A stretch of 64,000 nt of DNA from Xiphias gladius (Eukaryota > Chordata > Actinopteri > Istiophoriformes > Xiphiidae). The DNA is taken from NCBI RefSeq assembly GCF_016859285.1, contig NC_053417.1:21282206-21346205 (forward strand), read 5' to 3'. The position numbers were made by a program, and so were the translations under genes. A model generated the notes under the pieces. That model saw only the letters and a list, made by a program, of their open reading frames with translations, searched no databases and was not told where the DNA came from. This document shows, piece by piece, positions 45,571-61,842 of this stretch (position 1 is its first letter; each line of letters begins with the position of its first letter).

Positions 45571-47292
45571 TCAGTTCAGTTTTAATACATTCAGGGATCC
45601 TGGTGCTACATCCCTACTTTGCCTGGTGTGACCAGTAGCTTATAAAGGGTAATGTTAGCAGAGTCTGAGTCAGTTTTCTGACTTAATGACTGTACTACTT
45701 GTGGTTCTGTTACACTAAATATTAGCATTTACCATTATCCTGTAATTGTCTCATAATTGTGGCATTTTTCACGGCAGACATTTGGACTTATCACAGTAGG
45801 AAAAGCACAGGTTTAACTAATAACATTAACTATGGCTCTGTTCTATTAAAGTAAGCCATGGCAGGGTGGCAGTGAGCCAGCATGAACAACACCAGGACCT
45901 GAAGATGAAGCAGCTAAAAGGAATCAAGCAAAAATTAATTTTATTATTTACACCTGAGCTTTTTCAACTCTGACATGACTATGACTGCTGCTCAGCAAAT
46001 GTTGCGTAGGCATGCTCTAATGACACGTTTTTCCCCCCAACCTGTTCTACTTATATATATTTCTTTACACGCCTCACAAAATCTTCACGGCGCTATCAAC
46101 CTGCAAGATGAGGTAGTACAGTTTAATAGCAAAATGCACAGGGTTTAACAAGGGAAGACTGTTTTAAGAAGAGGCTGAATGACATGAATATAAAAATGGA
46201 AGTTTGGTGAAAAAGGAAAAGTCTTGTAAGAAATATAGAGAAATGAAAACAAACCGGTAACACTTTGTTTTACAGGTCCGCTATTTTCTAGTAATTTCTT
46301 GAGAGCTAGCTGTAAAGAACCATGGATATTGGTACTAATTACAGGAAAAATATGGACAATGTATTTATATCGATATTTTAGTTAGTTGTGTTGAGTTCAT
46401 TATTTGACTTCCAGATGAATTTCCTTGAGAGAAATTGCTCCATTTTTAACCCCAGCGAATATCAATTACTCATTTATTTAAAAAACTTATTATAATACTT
46501 ATTACAAGTATTATATACTTATTACAAACTTTATAAACTTTATTCTTCATTGATGCTGAATTGCATGTTTGTTTTTAGACACATATCACATTTTGCATGT
46601 TCAGCTCACATGCCATCTTCTGAATAAAAATGCAAAGGTTGTGCTAGCTCAGCATTTAGAAATAACTGAGAGTAAACCGTCTGCTCACTCTCTATTTGAC
46701 CTCTCCTTAGCACCACATTATTTGATCATTTCCAGGAAACTCCTTAGGAGATTATTTGGAAATGAATTGGAATTTACGGACCTTTAAAATAAAGCGTTAT
46801 GTTGAAAGATAGAAGTGAAAAAATATACAGTGCTGACATGCGCATTGCTAAACACACCAAATGACATTTTGTAAGTGAAAACAAATCCGTCCCATCAGTT
46901 ATTTTACAAAAAGCTCCTTCAAATTGACAGATGACAAAACACAGCTGGTATTTCTAATGCTCTTTAAATGAACACATACATATGAACCTTTTTTTTAGTT
47001 CATGCCCCCATTTACTGTGTCTCTAAAAGCTGTTTACACATGACCATGCAGTTACTCTAACGTTTTTGAATTCATCACAACATGTTGATCACTGGTGTCC
47101 TGCTGTCTGTGTGGCCGTCTCCTTACTTTAGCCACATAACTGTATTCACCTCGTTCCTCATGAACTTTCACCAGGCACGGTACAGACACTTTCTCTGTCG
47201 CTCCAGAAGTCTGCCCCAGCAAACTGCAATGAACAAAGTTCATGAAGCCGCTCAGAGACAAGAGAGTGCCTCCTCCTCACGGCTGCAGAGGC

Positions 47293-52358
<5,066 letters not shown>

Positions 52359-52396
52359 CTGAGACATAGGAAAGAGATTTTTCAAATTTACATGCC

Positions 52397-53122
52397 CAGT
52401 GATGGAAGAAGTACTCACATCCTTTACCTACATAAAATTACATAAGTATTATCAGTAAAATGTGCTTAAAGCATCAAAAGTAAAAGTACTCATTCTGCAG
52501 TAAAACTCCTCCTTGTGAGTGACATAATATTACATATCTGACATTATTAGAATATTAATACAGAAGCATCAATGTGTGAGCAGCATTTTCCTCTTGGTGC
52601 TCGAGGTGGAGCTAGTTTTAACTACTTTATATACAGTTAAGTTGTTTAGTCCAGTGGTTCCCAACTTAGAGGTTGGGCCCCATTAGCATCAGCCTTATCT
52701 TAAAGTTCTGACATGCAAATCTATTTTCAATTTTTTGGACGTTTCTCTAATCTTTGCTGTTTTAGTGAAACAGTGGATAATTTTTCCTCTTTGACCCTCA
52801 AAAAGTCATTTACAAGAGACACCTGAGAGGTTTAGAGGATAAATGTCTCTAACTACAAGTATACATCTGAAAATATGTGAAAGAAACCCTTTTAGTGCAA
52901 GGGGTTACAAGCCAGAAAGGTTTTGAATAACTAGTTGAAATCTCTGATAATACAGTGTGTTTTACGCATTTGTAATCTTATGTTTCTGATTAAAAATGTC
53001 AATCTTTAAAGTAACTAGTAACTATAGCTGTCAGGTGAACGTAGTGCAGTAAAAAGTACAATATTTCCCTCTAAAATGTACCGGAGTAGAAGTATGAAAT
53101 AGCATAAAATGGAAATACTAGT
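52397..53122. repeat. AAGTAC element split by a CAGTGGTTCCCAACC element
   Basis: The AAGTAC left part (GGAAGAAGTACTCACATCC onward) runs to 52651 and its right part (CAGTAAAAAGTACAATATTTC, GGAGTAGAAGTATGAAATAG) ends near 53122. Between them, from CAGTGGTTCCCAACTT at 52652 to about 52934 (GTTACAAGCCAGAAAGG), lies a copy of the other family. The order shows a nested insertion. Confidence 0.65.
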
Positions 53123-53202
53123 AAGAAGGTTAAGAGCTCTTACATCATATTAGAGATCTTAACAATGGTTTTCCACTAGGGGTCAGTGTTTGTCTCAGTT
53201 TC

Positions 53203-53354
<152 letters not shown>

Positions 53355-53884
53355 ATGTGTATATAGACAAAAAGAGTATGAGAGAAAAGGAGCATGTATG
53401 ACAGAAAGAGAGAGAAAAGAGATAAGTAGAGTGGAAGAGTACAAAGAGAGGAGAGATAAAGGTGCTATTCCCGTGTGTTTGTGGGTTACACAATCAACCC
53501 AGTGAAGTGATGGAGACTGGCAGACTGGTGATTTAACATTCCCTCGCATGCTCTTTATGGCACTTATAATGGACCTGATGTTACCATGGAGACCAAGCAT
53601 CCCAGCCAGGACGAATGTAGCCTTAATTCTGAAGGAAAGCCAAGACCAGATGTTAGATTGAAGCTGTGTGAGAATATCACCAAAATCCCAGATGACATGT
53701 TTATTTAGCCATGAGTGCATGTTCGTAAACAGACAGAAACGTAATCAATATGGAGCTTTCTTTAGCAATTAGTTACCCTGGCATTAGAGCATTTTGTGTT
53801 ATATGAATCACATATCTAATGCAGGGAGAATGAGCGAAAGTGGGAGACCAAGGAGCAACGGAGAGCAGGGATGCAAAGTGAAAG

Positions 53885-53922
53885 AGACAGATAGAGAGAG
53901 AGAGAAAGAGAGAGAGAGGTAG
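53885..53922. repeat. GA microsatellite
   Basis: AGAGAGAGAGAGA with an AAAG interruption; purine-only on this strand. Confidence 0.85.
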
Positions 53923-54279
53923 TTAAGCTGCTGACGCTTGGAGCAGGCTATTGTTCAGCATTATGGCACAGAATGACATATCTATGATTAGAAAGAACAA
54001 ACCAAGGAAGTAATTGTTGAGAAAGAGTTTGGGTCCTGCCAAGGGCACTTTAAACATTTTGGCCATCTGTCATGTAAAGTCAGCAAGGGGCTGCTGGTTG
54101 CAGGGGCAGACATCAATCTGAGTGGGAAAAAAAAACCATTCTACACTACCAAGAAAGGCAAATGAAAGGGACGCCACAAATAATAGGAGGAATAATAAGG
54201 GGGGGAGGACTGTATCCGACAATTTCTGTAACTCTGTGCGCTTTTTTCTTTTCTTTTTTTTTTAAATTCCGTACTTTGT

Positions 54280-55125
54280 GGCACCAAGTCAGATACATCA
54301 GAGTTTACATAATAATTTTACTTTCCCAGTCGTAATTACAACTTGGACTTTGCAGTGAACGCCGTGTACAAGTGGGAAACTGGTCATTGCTGGTAAATGT
54401 GGCATAAACTAAGATGGTGAACATAGTCGCCTAAACATTACACCTGCCAAACAACAGCATGTTAGCATTGTCAGTGTGAGCACGTTGCATTAGCAACATT
54501 AGCATCAACTTAGAAAAATATGAATGTTGCATTTGGCACAGCAATGCTTTGGGCTAAACACTATCATCAGCGTGCTATCATTCACAGTGAAAATGCTAAC
54601 GTGCTGGTGTTACTGATACATAATGCTTACCATGTTCACCGGGTTAGTTTTGCATGTTAACATGCCAACATTTGCTAATTAGCACTAAACACAAAGTACA
54701 GCTGAAGCTTACTTTGGTTTTGCAGAAGTTTCTTCATAGACCAAAGTATTGGACGAAGTTAAATTTTGACCTGATGCAAGATGAAAAGTTAAGGAAACAC
54801 CAAAGTTATTAAAGTTTGTCTTGAGGGGGACAAGAATGTCTCTACCAAATTTCATGGCAATCCATCCAATAGTTTTTGAGACATTTCACTCAAACCACAT
54901 ACGGTGAGAGATATTTCACAGAATAAGTGAAAATGTTGAACTGCTGGTGGCTCTAAATGAAAAGTCACGGGATCCTCAAAGTCAGTGTGCTTCATCCTGT
55001 GGGGACCATGAATGTCTGTACAAAATTTCAATCCATTTGATAGCTGCTGATATATTTCAGTCGGGACCAAAGTGGTGGACTGTCTAAATGACAGAGAGAG
55101 CGACATTGCCATCCCTACAGCCTTG
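54280..55125. repeat. GACCAAAGTGGTGGAC-family repeat, long copy
   Basis: The copy runs from CAAGTCAGATACATCAGAG through ACTTTCCCAGTCGTAATTAC, CATAAACTAAGATGGTGAACA, GCTAATTAGCACTAAACAC and two similar ATGAAAAGT modules to GACCAAAGTGGTGGAC and TTGCCATCCCTACAGCC. Parts recur at 43150-43580 and 57590-57855. It is a large composite interspersed repeat without coding capacity. Confidence 0.65.
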
Positions 55126-56230
55126 GTCACACTACTTGGTCATCAACCTGCTGCAAGTGTCCCTCACCGCACATTCATTCACAGTTACTGAGCACAGACT
55201 CTGCGAACCCTGGGGGCTAATTTAACATCTGTAAGAGAAAACCCAGCTGTCAGAAAGGCTCTGGCCTCCCCAAATGAAAGCGTAAATGTGTCAGATGAAA
55301 TCCATGTGCATGATGGGTGCATGATGTTCACCAGCGTCTGATAAATCTGCAGATGAGAGGTGATGTCAGGCAACATTTGTTATCTGCCTCGCGCTGAAAA
55401 GTTGATGTTGTGACGGAGGTGGTAAGAATAAAAACACTTCAGACATTTATAATGCACAAAATCTGCACAGCATGCATACCGTGGCTGCTTGTTCTGCTTG
55501 TTATGATGAATGAATAAATTATTGTGCACATATGAAAAAGGTTTCCTGCAGCAGAAGTATGGATCAAGGAGTGAAGATATGTGTTAGAACAATGACAGAG
55601 AGAAATACTGACTCCTGAAAGTGTATGCTGGCAGGCTCTAATCTTCAGAGCCCTGTGATCAATAAAGCTGCCACTCAAACACAATTTCCCTTGTATTGAA
55701 AAGCACTCAACAGAGCTCTGCTGTGATGAATCATTATGCATATCTGCTTTTGGAGTCAAATCTGATTTTGAAAGAATATCTAAATCATAAAATCCGCGCA
55801 CTTTGCCATCCATTTAGCGAGGTCTTAATACAGACTGTGAGCTGCTAAAATTTGTCTCAGCAGGTTAAGTTCTATCCATTAGTGCTCTGTTGTTTAACGA
55901 GGATGCTTTCAAAGACTTCTCGGTAAAGTGCGAACACTTTCACTTTTATTATGTTGTACGCTTAAACAGCTACCGCAGCTATTTAAATGCAACAGCGAGC
56001 AGACAGCAGCCCACGTTGACCAGCACTAAAATATATCCACAGTTGTTGCATCCTGTTATGCATCTTGTGTAATTTAGGACTGTGATCCCACAAGGATTTC
56101 AGCTGACCTGGAAAAACTGGAAAATTTCACACTTTACTGGGTACCTTCATACATGAATAAACTTTATGAAAATCAAAAAAGGGATTAATATTAATAAGAG
56201 AATGAGAGTCTGCAGCCATGCTAGAGGCCA

Positions 56231-56470
56231 GCGGTGGAAAGTCATTAAGTACATTTACTCAAGTGCTGTAACCAAGTACAATTTTAAGGTACTTTTACTT
56301 TGCTTGAATATTTCCATTTTATGCTACTCGATAACTTTACTCCACTACATTTAAGAGCAAAACATTGTACTTTTTACCTCACTACATTTATTTGGCAGCT
56401 TAATTATTTACAAGTTACTTTCAAGATTTTAAATTTTACATTAAAAACACATGATGAGCTTATAAAACAT
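56231..56470. repeat. AAGTAC-family element fragment
   Basis: GGTGGAAAGTCATTAAGTAC, then ATTTCCATTTTATGCTACT and TTTACTCCACTACATTT, is the end of the family that appears reversed at 42018. A truncated CAGTGGTTTCCAACC fragment follows at about 56492. Confidence 0.55.
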
Positions 56471-56725
56471 GACACATTTCTTAAGATTAAACCAGTGGTT
56501 TCCAACCGTTCTGGTTTACACTCATAGCAGTGGGTGATCTTGGAGTCTGATCACTCCTGTTTGCAGCACAGAGATAATAAATAAATAAATAATTCCAGAA
56601 TAAATGCATCAAACCACCCCCTTCCTCTGTTTGCTTCTGAATGAATAGCTGAATTACCACCCTAATAACCAGTCTTGGGTGGAACAGAGATCCACTCAAA
56701 AGAGTGAGAAAACTAGCCAGAGGCA

Positions 56726-56730
<5 letters not shown>

Positions 56731-56804
<74 letters not shown>
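56731..56804. repeat. TG microsatellite
   Basis: An uninterrupted TG run of about 74 bp. Confidence 0.95.
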
Positions 56805-56808
<4 letters not shown>

Positions 56809-56967
56809 TTTGTGTGTATTTGTGTTTCTGTGTGTGTACTTGTTATTCTATCTTTTTTTAATTTTAGACCTTGGGAGTGAGGACATTTTGGGAAAGTGAG
56901 GACAGTTTTACCGGTCCTCAAAACTTCAAAGGGCTCTTCGAGGGTTAAGACTTGGTTTTAGGGTTCA

Positions 56968-57005
56968 AGAGTGTTTGTGTTTGTGTTTGTGTTTGTGTTT
57001 GTGTT

Positions 57006-57042
<37 letters not shown>
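56968..57042. repeat. GTGTTT hexamer repeat passing into a GT run
   Basis: About eight GTGTTT units are followed by a GT run. To the right (57058-57180) is CGATACTGCGGCCCGACTC and ATGACGTCGCTAGCGCACGA, which I suspect is the tail of a further fish interspersed repeat, with little certainty. Confidence 0.85.
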
Positions 57043-57046
<4 letters not shown>

Positions 57047-57589
57047 ATGACGCTGGTGAGTGTATGGGCGGGACCTCGATACTGCGGCCCGACTCACTAC
57101 TGCACAGACTCTGGCTCCAAATGACGTCGCTAGCGCACGATGGCAGGGGCCCGTATCTTGGATATTTTGGCTTCATTTTTGTACAGCGGGAGGAAGTGGA
57201 TACACGTCATCCATCTTTAAACTTAGTCACTGAATCACACGCTGAGTCATTGTTTGTCATAGTAAAGAGGTCAAGACCAGAGGAAAAACAAGAATAGGTA
57301 GAGAAGGACCGCTGGGTCCTGTGGATAACTAAAAGGCTTCATACAAAAACTATTTGTCTTAATTAGAGAGAAAAAACCAAACACCACTTTGCTCCACACT
57401 GAAATTTTCCAACAATTATTAGATGGATTGCCTTTAAAGTTTGTGCAGCTATTCAGGGTTCCCAAACAACGTGATCCTGTATGTTTCTGCTGGAAAAAAG
57501 CAAGTTGTTTGCTAAAAACACTATAAATGCCACTATACTGTGCTTGTTCAATATAGCAGTATATTTATTAAATTTCAGTCTTTAATTAC

Positions 57590-57855
57590 CTTTTACAACG
57601 AACATCGGAGGCACCTTTTTCCTTTTTGCTGCCAAGTTGGATACATCGGAGCTTTCAGGAAAACTTTACTTTCCCAGTCATAATTACGACTTGGATGATG
57701 ACATGAAGGCTGTTTCCAAGCGTGGAACTGGTAATCACGGTAACTCTGATATGACGTTAATGCGGCATAAACTAAGCTGGTGAACATAGTTGTCTAAACA
57801 TTACACCTGCTAAACATTAGCATGTTAGCAATGTCATTGTGAGCATGTTGCTGTC
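57590..57855. repeat. GACCAAAGTGGTGGAC-family repeat, 5' fragment
   Basis: CAAGTTGGATACATCGGAG, ACTTTCCCAGTCATAATTAC, GGCATAAACTAAGCTGGTGA and TTAGCATGTTAGCAATGTC match the left third of the copy at 54280. Confidence 0.6.
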
Positions 57856-59138
57856 TTGCAGTGTGGCTGTATGGCTCTTAGACCTTAGATAAAAGAACAA
57901 GGCTGGAATTAGTCTATATTTATTTAATTACTGACAAACCCCATGAAAAGACCAAAACTTGATAATGTGTTAGTCCATCCTCAAGCCTACTGGTTCCTAC
58001 GTAAGATGCAAGTCTCTTTAAAAATCCTCACAAATATGTAGTTTGTTTTGTTTTGTTTTTTACAGGCTACATAATTTCTCTGTAGCTTTTAGCAAACTTC
58101 CCTCAAACAGGAATAAATAGAGAATTTGCTGAGGAGTGTTTTCAGGAATGAGCTACATCTGACCAGTATTCTGCAGAACTGTAAACAGGCTGAACCACTG
58201 TATTTTTTCTGGAGGTCAAAGTCAGAATAATGAGCGATCATGCAAATTGAAACCATCGTGCCCAGTGCATTGACTGTTGGATGACACCTTGGGGCGATAT
58301 AGGCTGTAGGGCAGGGCTGCGTAATGATCACCTAATCAGTTTGGACGGCAGGTCCCCCTGACGTTATTGACAACAGAGGAGAAAACAGGCGACAGGAGCT
58401 GTTTGCCAAACTTTTCCAATGCTTGAGGAAAATGAGTGTTTGTCTGAAATCAGTTGGAATGTCCGAATTCAATATTTTCTAGGAAACCATCATCAGTCTC
58501 TCTCCTACCTTAACTGCTGCTTTATGGATGAAATATCATTAAACCTCCTCCAGTGTTTTTAGGGGATTTTTTATCCATCATATTTTGGAGCTCCTACACA
58601 ATAAAAATATTTCTTTCCCTCCTACATTTCCTTCCTCCTTGGTCTGTGTCGCTCTTCCCTCATTCCTTCATTCCCTTGTGTCTCCTGAACTATGATGTTC
58701 TTTCCCCTGTGGACTCCTCTTCGTCTCCTGCCGCACTTCCCCACCCGCCCCTGCTTCATTTGATGAATATTTCACAGGCCAGTAGAGACAGTCCTCCTCC
58801 TCTCTCATCCTACTCCCAGACACCGTCCGGGCTCTCAGTAACTATCACCTTCAGAGACGATAGCATCATAGCGCCGGCTGAGGGGCACCTCGGGAGACCG
58901 GCGGAGAGCGGGGAGCATATCATATGAAGAAAAATGGAAGTGTGTATTCACTTAAGTTATATGCGCCTCTGAGTGCTGCCTCTATTTAAAAATCAGAACG
59001 GTGCCGACCTTAGCACTATCACAGAAGGACAGAGTGAATTTGAGATATGGATTAAAATTAGGCCATGTGTTTTAATACAAATTCCAGCAGGTGAGAAGAG
59101 GTGAAGAAGTTCTTTATAACCTGTTATGTTACTGTCAA

Positions 59139-60325
59139 GTGGTGGGAGAAGTACTCAGATTGTTTACTTAAGCAAAAGTACCAAAACCACAATGTGAAGA
59201 TACAGTACTACATTACAAGTAAAAGCCCTGCATTTAAGATACCAGAGGTACAAGTATCAAAAGCAAAATGTCCTTAAAAAACTCAGAAAAATGGCCCCTT
59301 GGAAAGATACATTATTAAAGGTATATGTTACATTATGAGATTGTTAATATTGATACAACAATGCGAGAGCTGCAGTGATTAGTCAATGAATCGATCAGTC
59401 AATCACCAGAAAATTAATCAACAACTATTCTGTTATCGATTAATAATTTACATCACTTATTAAGCCAAACATTCTCTGGATCGAGCTTCTCCAAAAGTGA
59501 GGAATATGCTGCTTTTCTCTGTCTTATATCAGCATAAACTGAATATTTTTGGGGTTTAGACTGTTGGTCGAACAAAAAAAGATCTAAGAAGTCACCTAGG
59601 ACTCTGGGCAACTGTGACTGAGATTTGTCTCTATTTGTCTCTATCTATCTCTATAGATGAAATGGCTTGTCGATTAATCGTTAAAATGATCAGCAGATTC
59701 ACAGATAATGAAAAAAAAATCATTAGTTGCAGCCCTCAATACATAAGCAACATTTAACTGTTGTAGCTGGTCGAGGTAGAGCTAGTTTTACTTTATACTC
59801 AGTTCAGTGGTTCCCAACCTTGGTGTCAGGGCCCCTTCAGCAGGTCCCAAAATAAATCTGAGGGCTCGTGACACGATTAATGGTAGAGGAATAAAAAAAA
59901 TACAAAAATCTGTATTTATTTTTTTATCTTTTTGTTTTCTTCAGTCTTTGCCCTTTTTGAAACTTTTCCCCCTTTGAGCCTCAAACAAAGGTGATCAAAG
60001 AAATCATCAGAAAGGTTTAGAGAGGAAATTTCTCTTTAGTGGAACGGTTAACATCTGAAAGACAAAACGCCAAAAATTCTCTGGTTCCAGCTTTGAATTG
60101 TAAATATTTGCGGTTTGTTTTTTGTCTGCTGTGACAGTGAATTGTATATCTTTGGACAGCTTGTTGGACAAAACAAGACATTTGAAGATTCCACTTTGTA
60201 CTTTGGGAAACCACTCGCAATTTATTGACGTTTTATAAACCAAATGATTAATCAATTAATCAATAAAATAACTAAAAGATGAACCTACAGTGAAAACAAT
60301 CATTAGTTGCAGCCTAACACCCCTT
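59139..60325. repeat. Nested stack of three repeat families
   Basis: AAGTAC sequence (59139-59365) is broken by a GGGCTGCAAC element (59365-59740, ending ATTAGTTGCAGCCCTC), resumes at 59741-59802 (GTCGAGGTAGAGCTAG), and is broken again at 59803 by CAGTGGTTCCCAACC (to about 60050). Another GGGCTGCAAC part follows to 60320 (ATTAGTTGCAGCCTA). Confidence 0.6.
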
Positions 60326-61572
60326 ATTAAAACGTACGGTATTTGAAAGTGGTACCAACTTTTCATATCATTTAGCTAAATGTGGCACAGTAGGATCCAA
60401 ATCAGTGGACAATTAAAGAGAGACCTTTTCTGGGGAAAACGGAGGAAATTCACAACAAAACAACGTAATAACTGATGAAGTGGAGGCAGAAGAGCCTGTG
60501 GGCCACTATCTGTCTCTGAGGACAACTAATTGTTGGTTTACTGCAACCCCTGCTCTCTATGGTGGATGGACTTGCAGTGGCACCACACACTGAGAGGAAA
60601 TAACACCCTGCGGGAAGGTTCCCTGTAATTCCTCCCATGTATGTTGATACTTCACTGAAATGAAGACAAAGGGAAATTTTTCTCGAAACGCTACTTTAAA
60701 TATCTGGTAAAAAAAAATGACACTTTCAAATTCATCCAGTGCAGAATCTTCAGAATCTGAATAATGGGAATTGTCGTGTGTATTTGGATGGTCGACATAA
60801 ATGTCGTAGAATTGCCAGTTTACATTCATTGCGAGCCGTTTTTTCGATTTTCTATAGTGGCACTTGCAGTTAGCAGGCAACCTCTTATCCTCTCGTAAGT
60901 GAGCAAAGGCAGAATAGAGTGAAATGGTAAATAGCTGCTTGAAGGACTACTACATTCACTCTCAGCCACTTATGCGATGCAGTTACAGAGCTCATTTTTA
61001 TTATGTAATTATATTAAATTAAGTAAGTATATGGCAGCTTGAAAGCATTATAAAATTAATCTCAGCTTTGTCACCGCCCCCTCTCCTTCTCCTCTTCTCC
61101 ATCCTTTGTGCTAAACCTCGATATCCAGAAGATGCATATGGGATCTTAAAACCGCCTCTGCCTGCCTTTTCCCCGCATGTCTCGGTCAGTCCCGCCTCGC
61201 TTGTGCCAGCCGAGCCCACGGCTCCTCTTTTGCCTCTCGCCGGGCAGGCAGAGAGGCCATCGCAGCAGCAGCTATCTGTGCTGTGAACTCCAGTGCGCAC
61301 CGCCCTCTCGTCACGCACAGCTCAGTAAACATCAAGGGATAAACAGCCCCGGGCCCTGTCATAAGGGCAAGAGGCCTTACTACGGCTGAGGGCATTTTAA
61401 GTGGCAGACAGCAGGGTCAACTAGGATTAAATCTTCATGTGTCAAGTGTGACTGCAGTGTTTTAGAATGTACAGTCTATCCATATCTGTCACGTACATAA
61501 TTATACAAGTAATGTGTAGGGAAATGCTGTTTTAGCAGGATTCAAGATTGTACAAGAGCAATTATATATCCC

Positions 61573-61842
61573 TCAAAAGGGTCACCAGATTAATCTGAGG
61601 GGGTCGTGAGATGATTAATGGGAAAAGAAAGAAAAAAAATAAACTTCTGTTGTACAAATTTGTACTTTGGATAATTTGACCTCATTGTGCCTTAAACAGT
61701 TATTTGAATGAGACCATGTGAGAAGTTTAGAGGTGAAATGTGTCTTTGTTGGACCTGCTAGCAAGACATTTAACAAGGGGGCCCTGACCAGACACTGTAC
61801 TTTAGAAAGAGGTCACAAGCCAGAAAGGATGGGAACCACTAA
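61573..61842. repeat. CAGTGGTTCCCAACC-family element
   Basis: GGGTCACCAGATTAATCTGAG, GGTCGTGAGATGATTAATGGG and the right end GGTCACAAGCCAGAAAGG with GGGAACCACT match the family. The left end is worn. Confidence 0.6.

Larger units (their letters stand above)
41701..47292. other. Region between the gpd1 promoter and the asic1 3' end
   Basis: No exon was recognised. Contents are an AAGTAC-family element (42018-42425), a G-run (42495-42506), a GACCAAAGTGGTGGAC-family repeat (43150-43580), a CA-rich tract (44488-44560), and a GCTAGC-family repeat (45070-45570). The asic1 3' untranslated region should lie in its right part; TTTATT near 46473 is one possible minus-strand polyadenylation signal. Confidence 0.4.

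Noticed and set aside
47052-47261. 69-residue minus-strand frame just past the asic1 stop
   Set aside because: It is out of frame with asic1 and does not resemble the missing ASIC1 tail; probably 3' untranslated sequence.
58553-58927. 124-residue plus-strand open frame
   Set aside because: Pyrimidine-rich, low-complexity and without a known domain; no partner exons found.
60557-60880. 107-residue minus-strand open frame
   Set aside because: The sequence seems to belong to a fish interspersed repeat, with no homologue recognised and no splice context; it might merit a repeat-library search.
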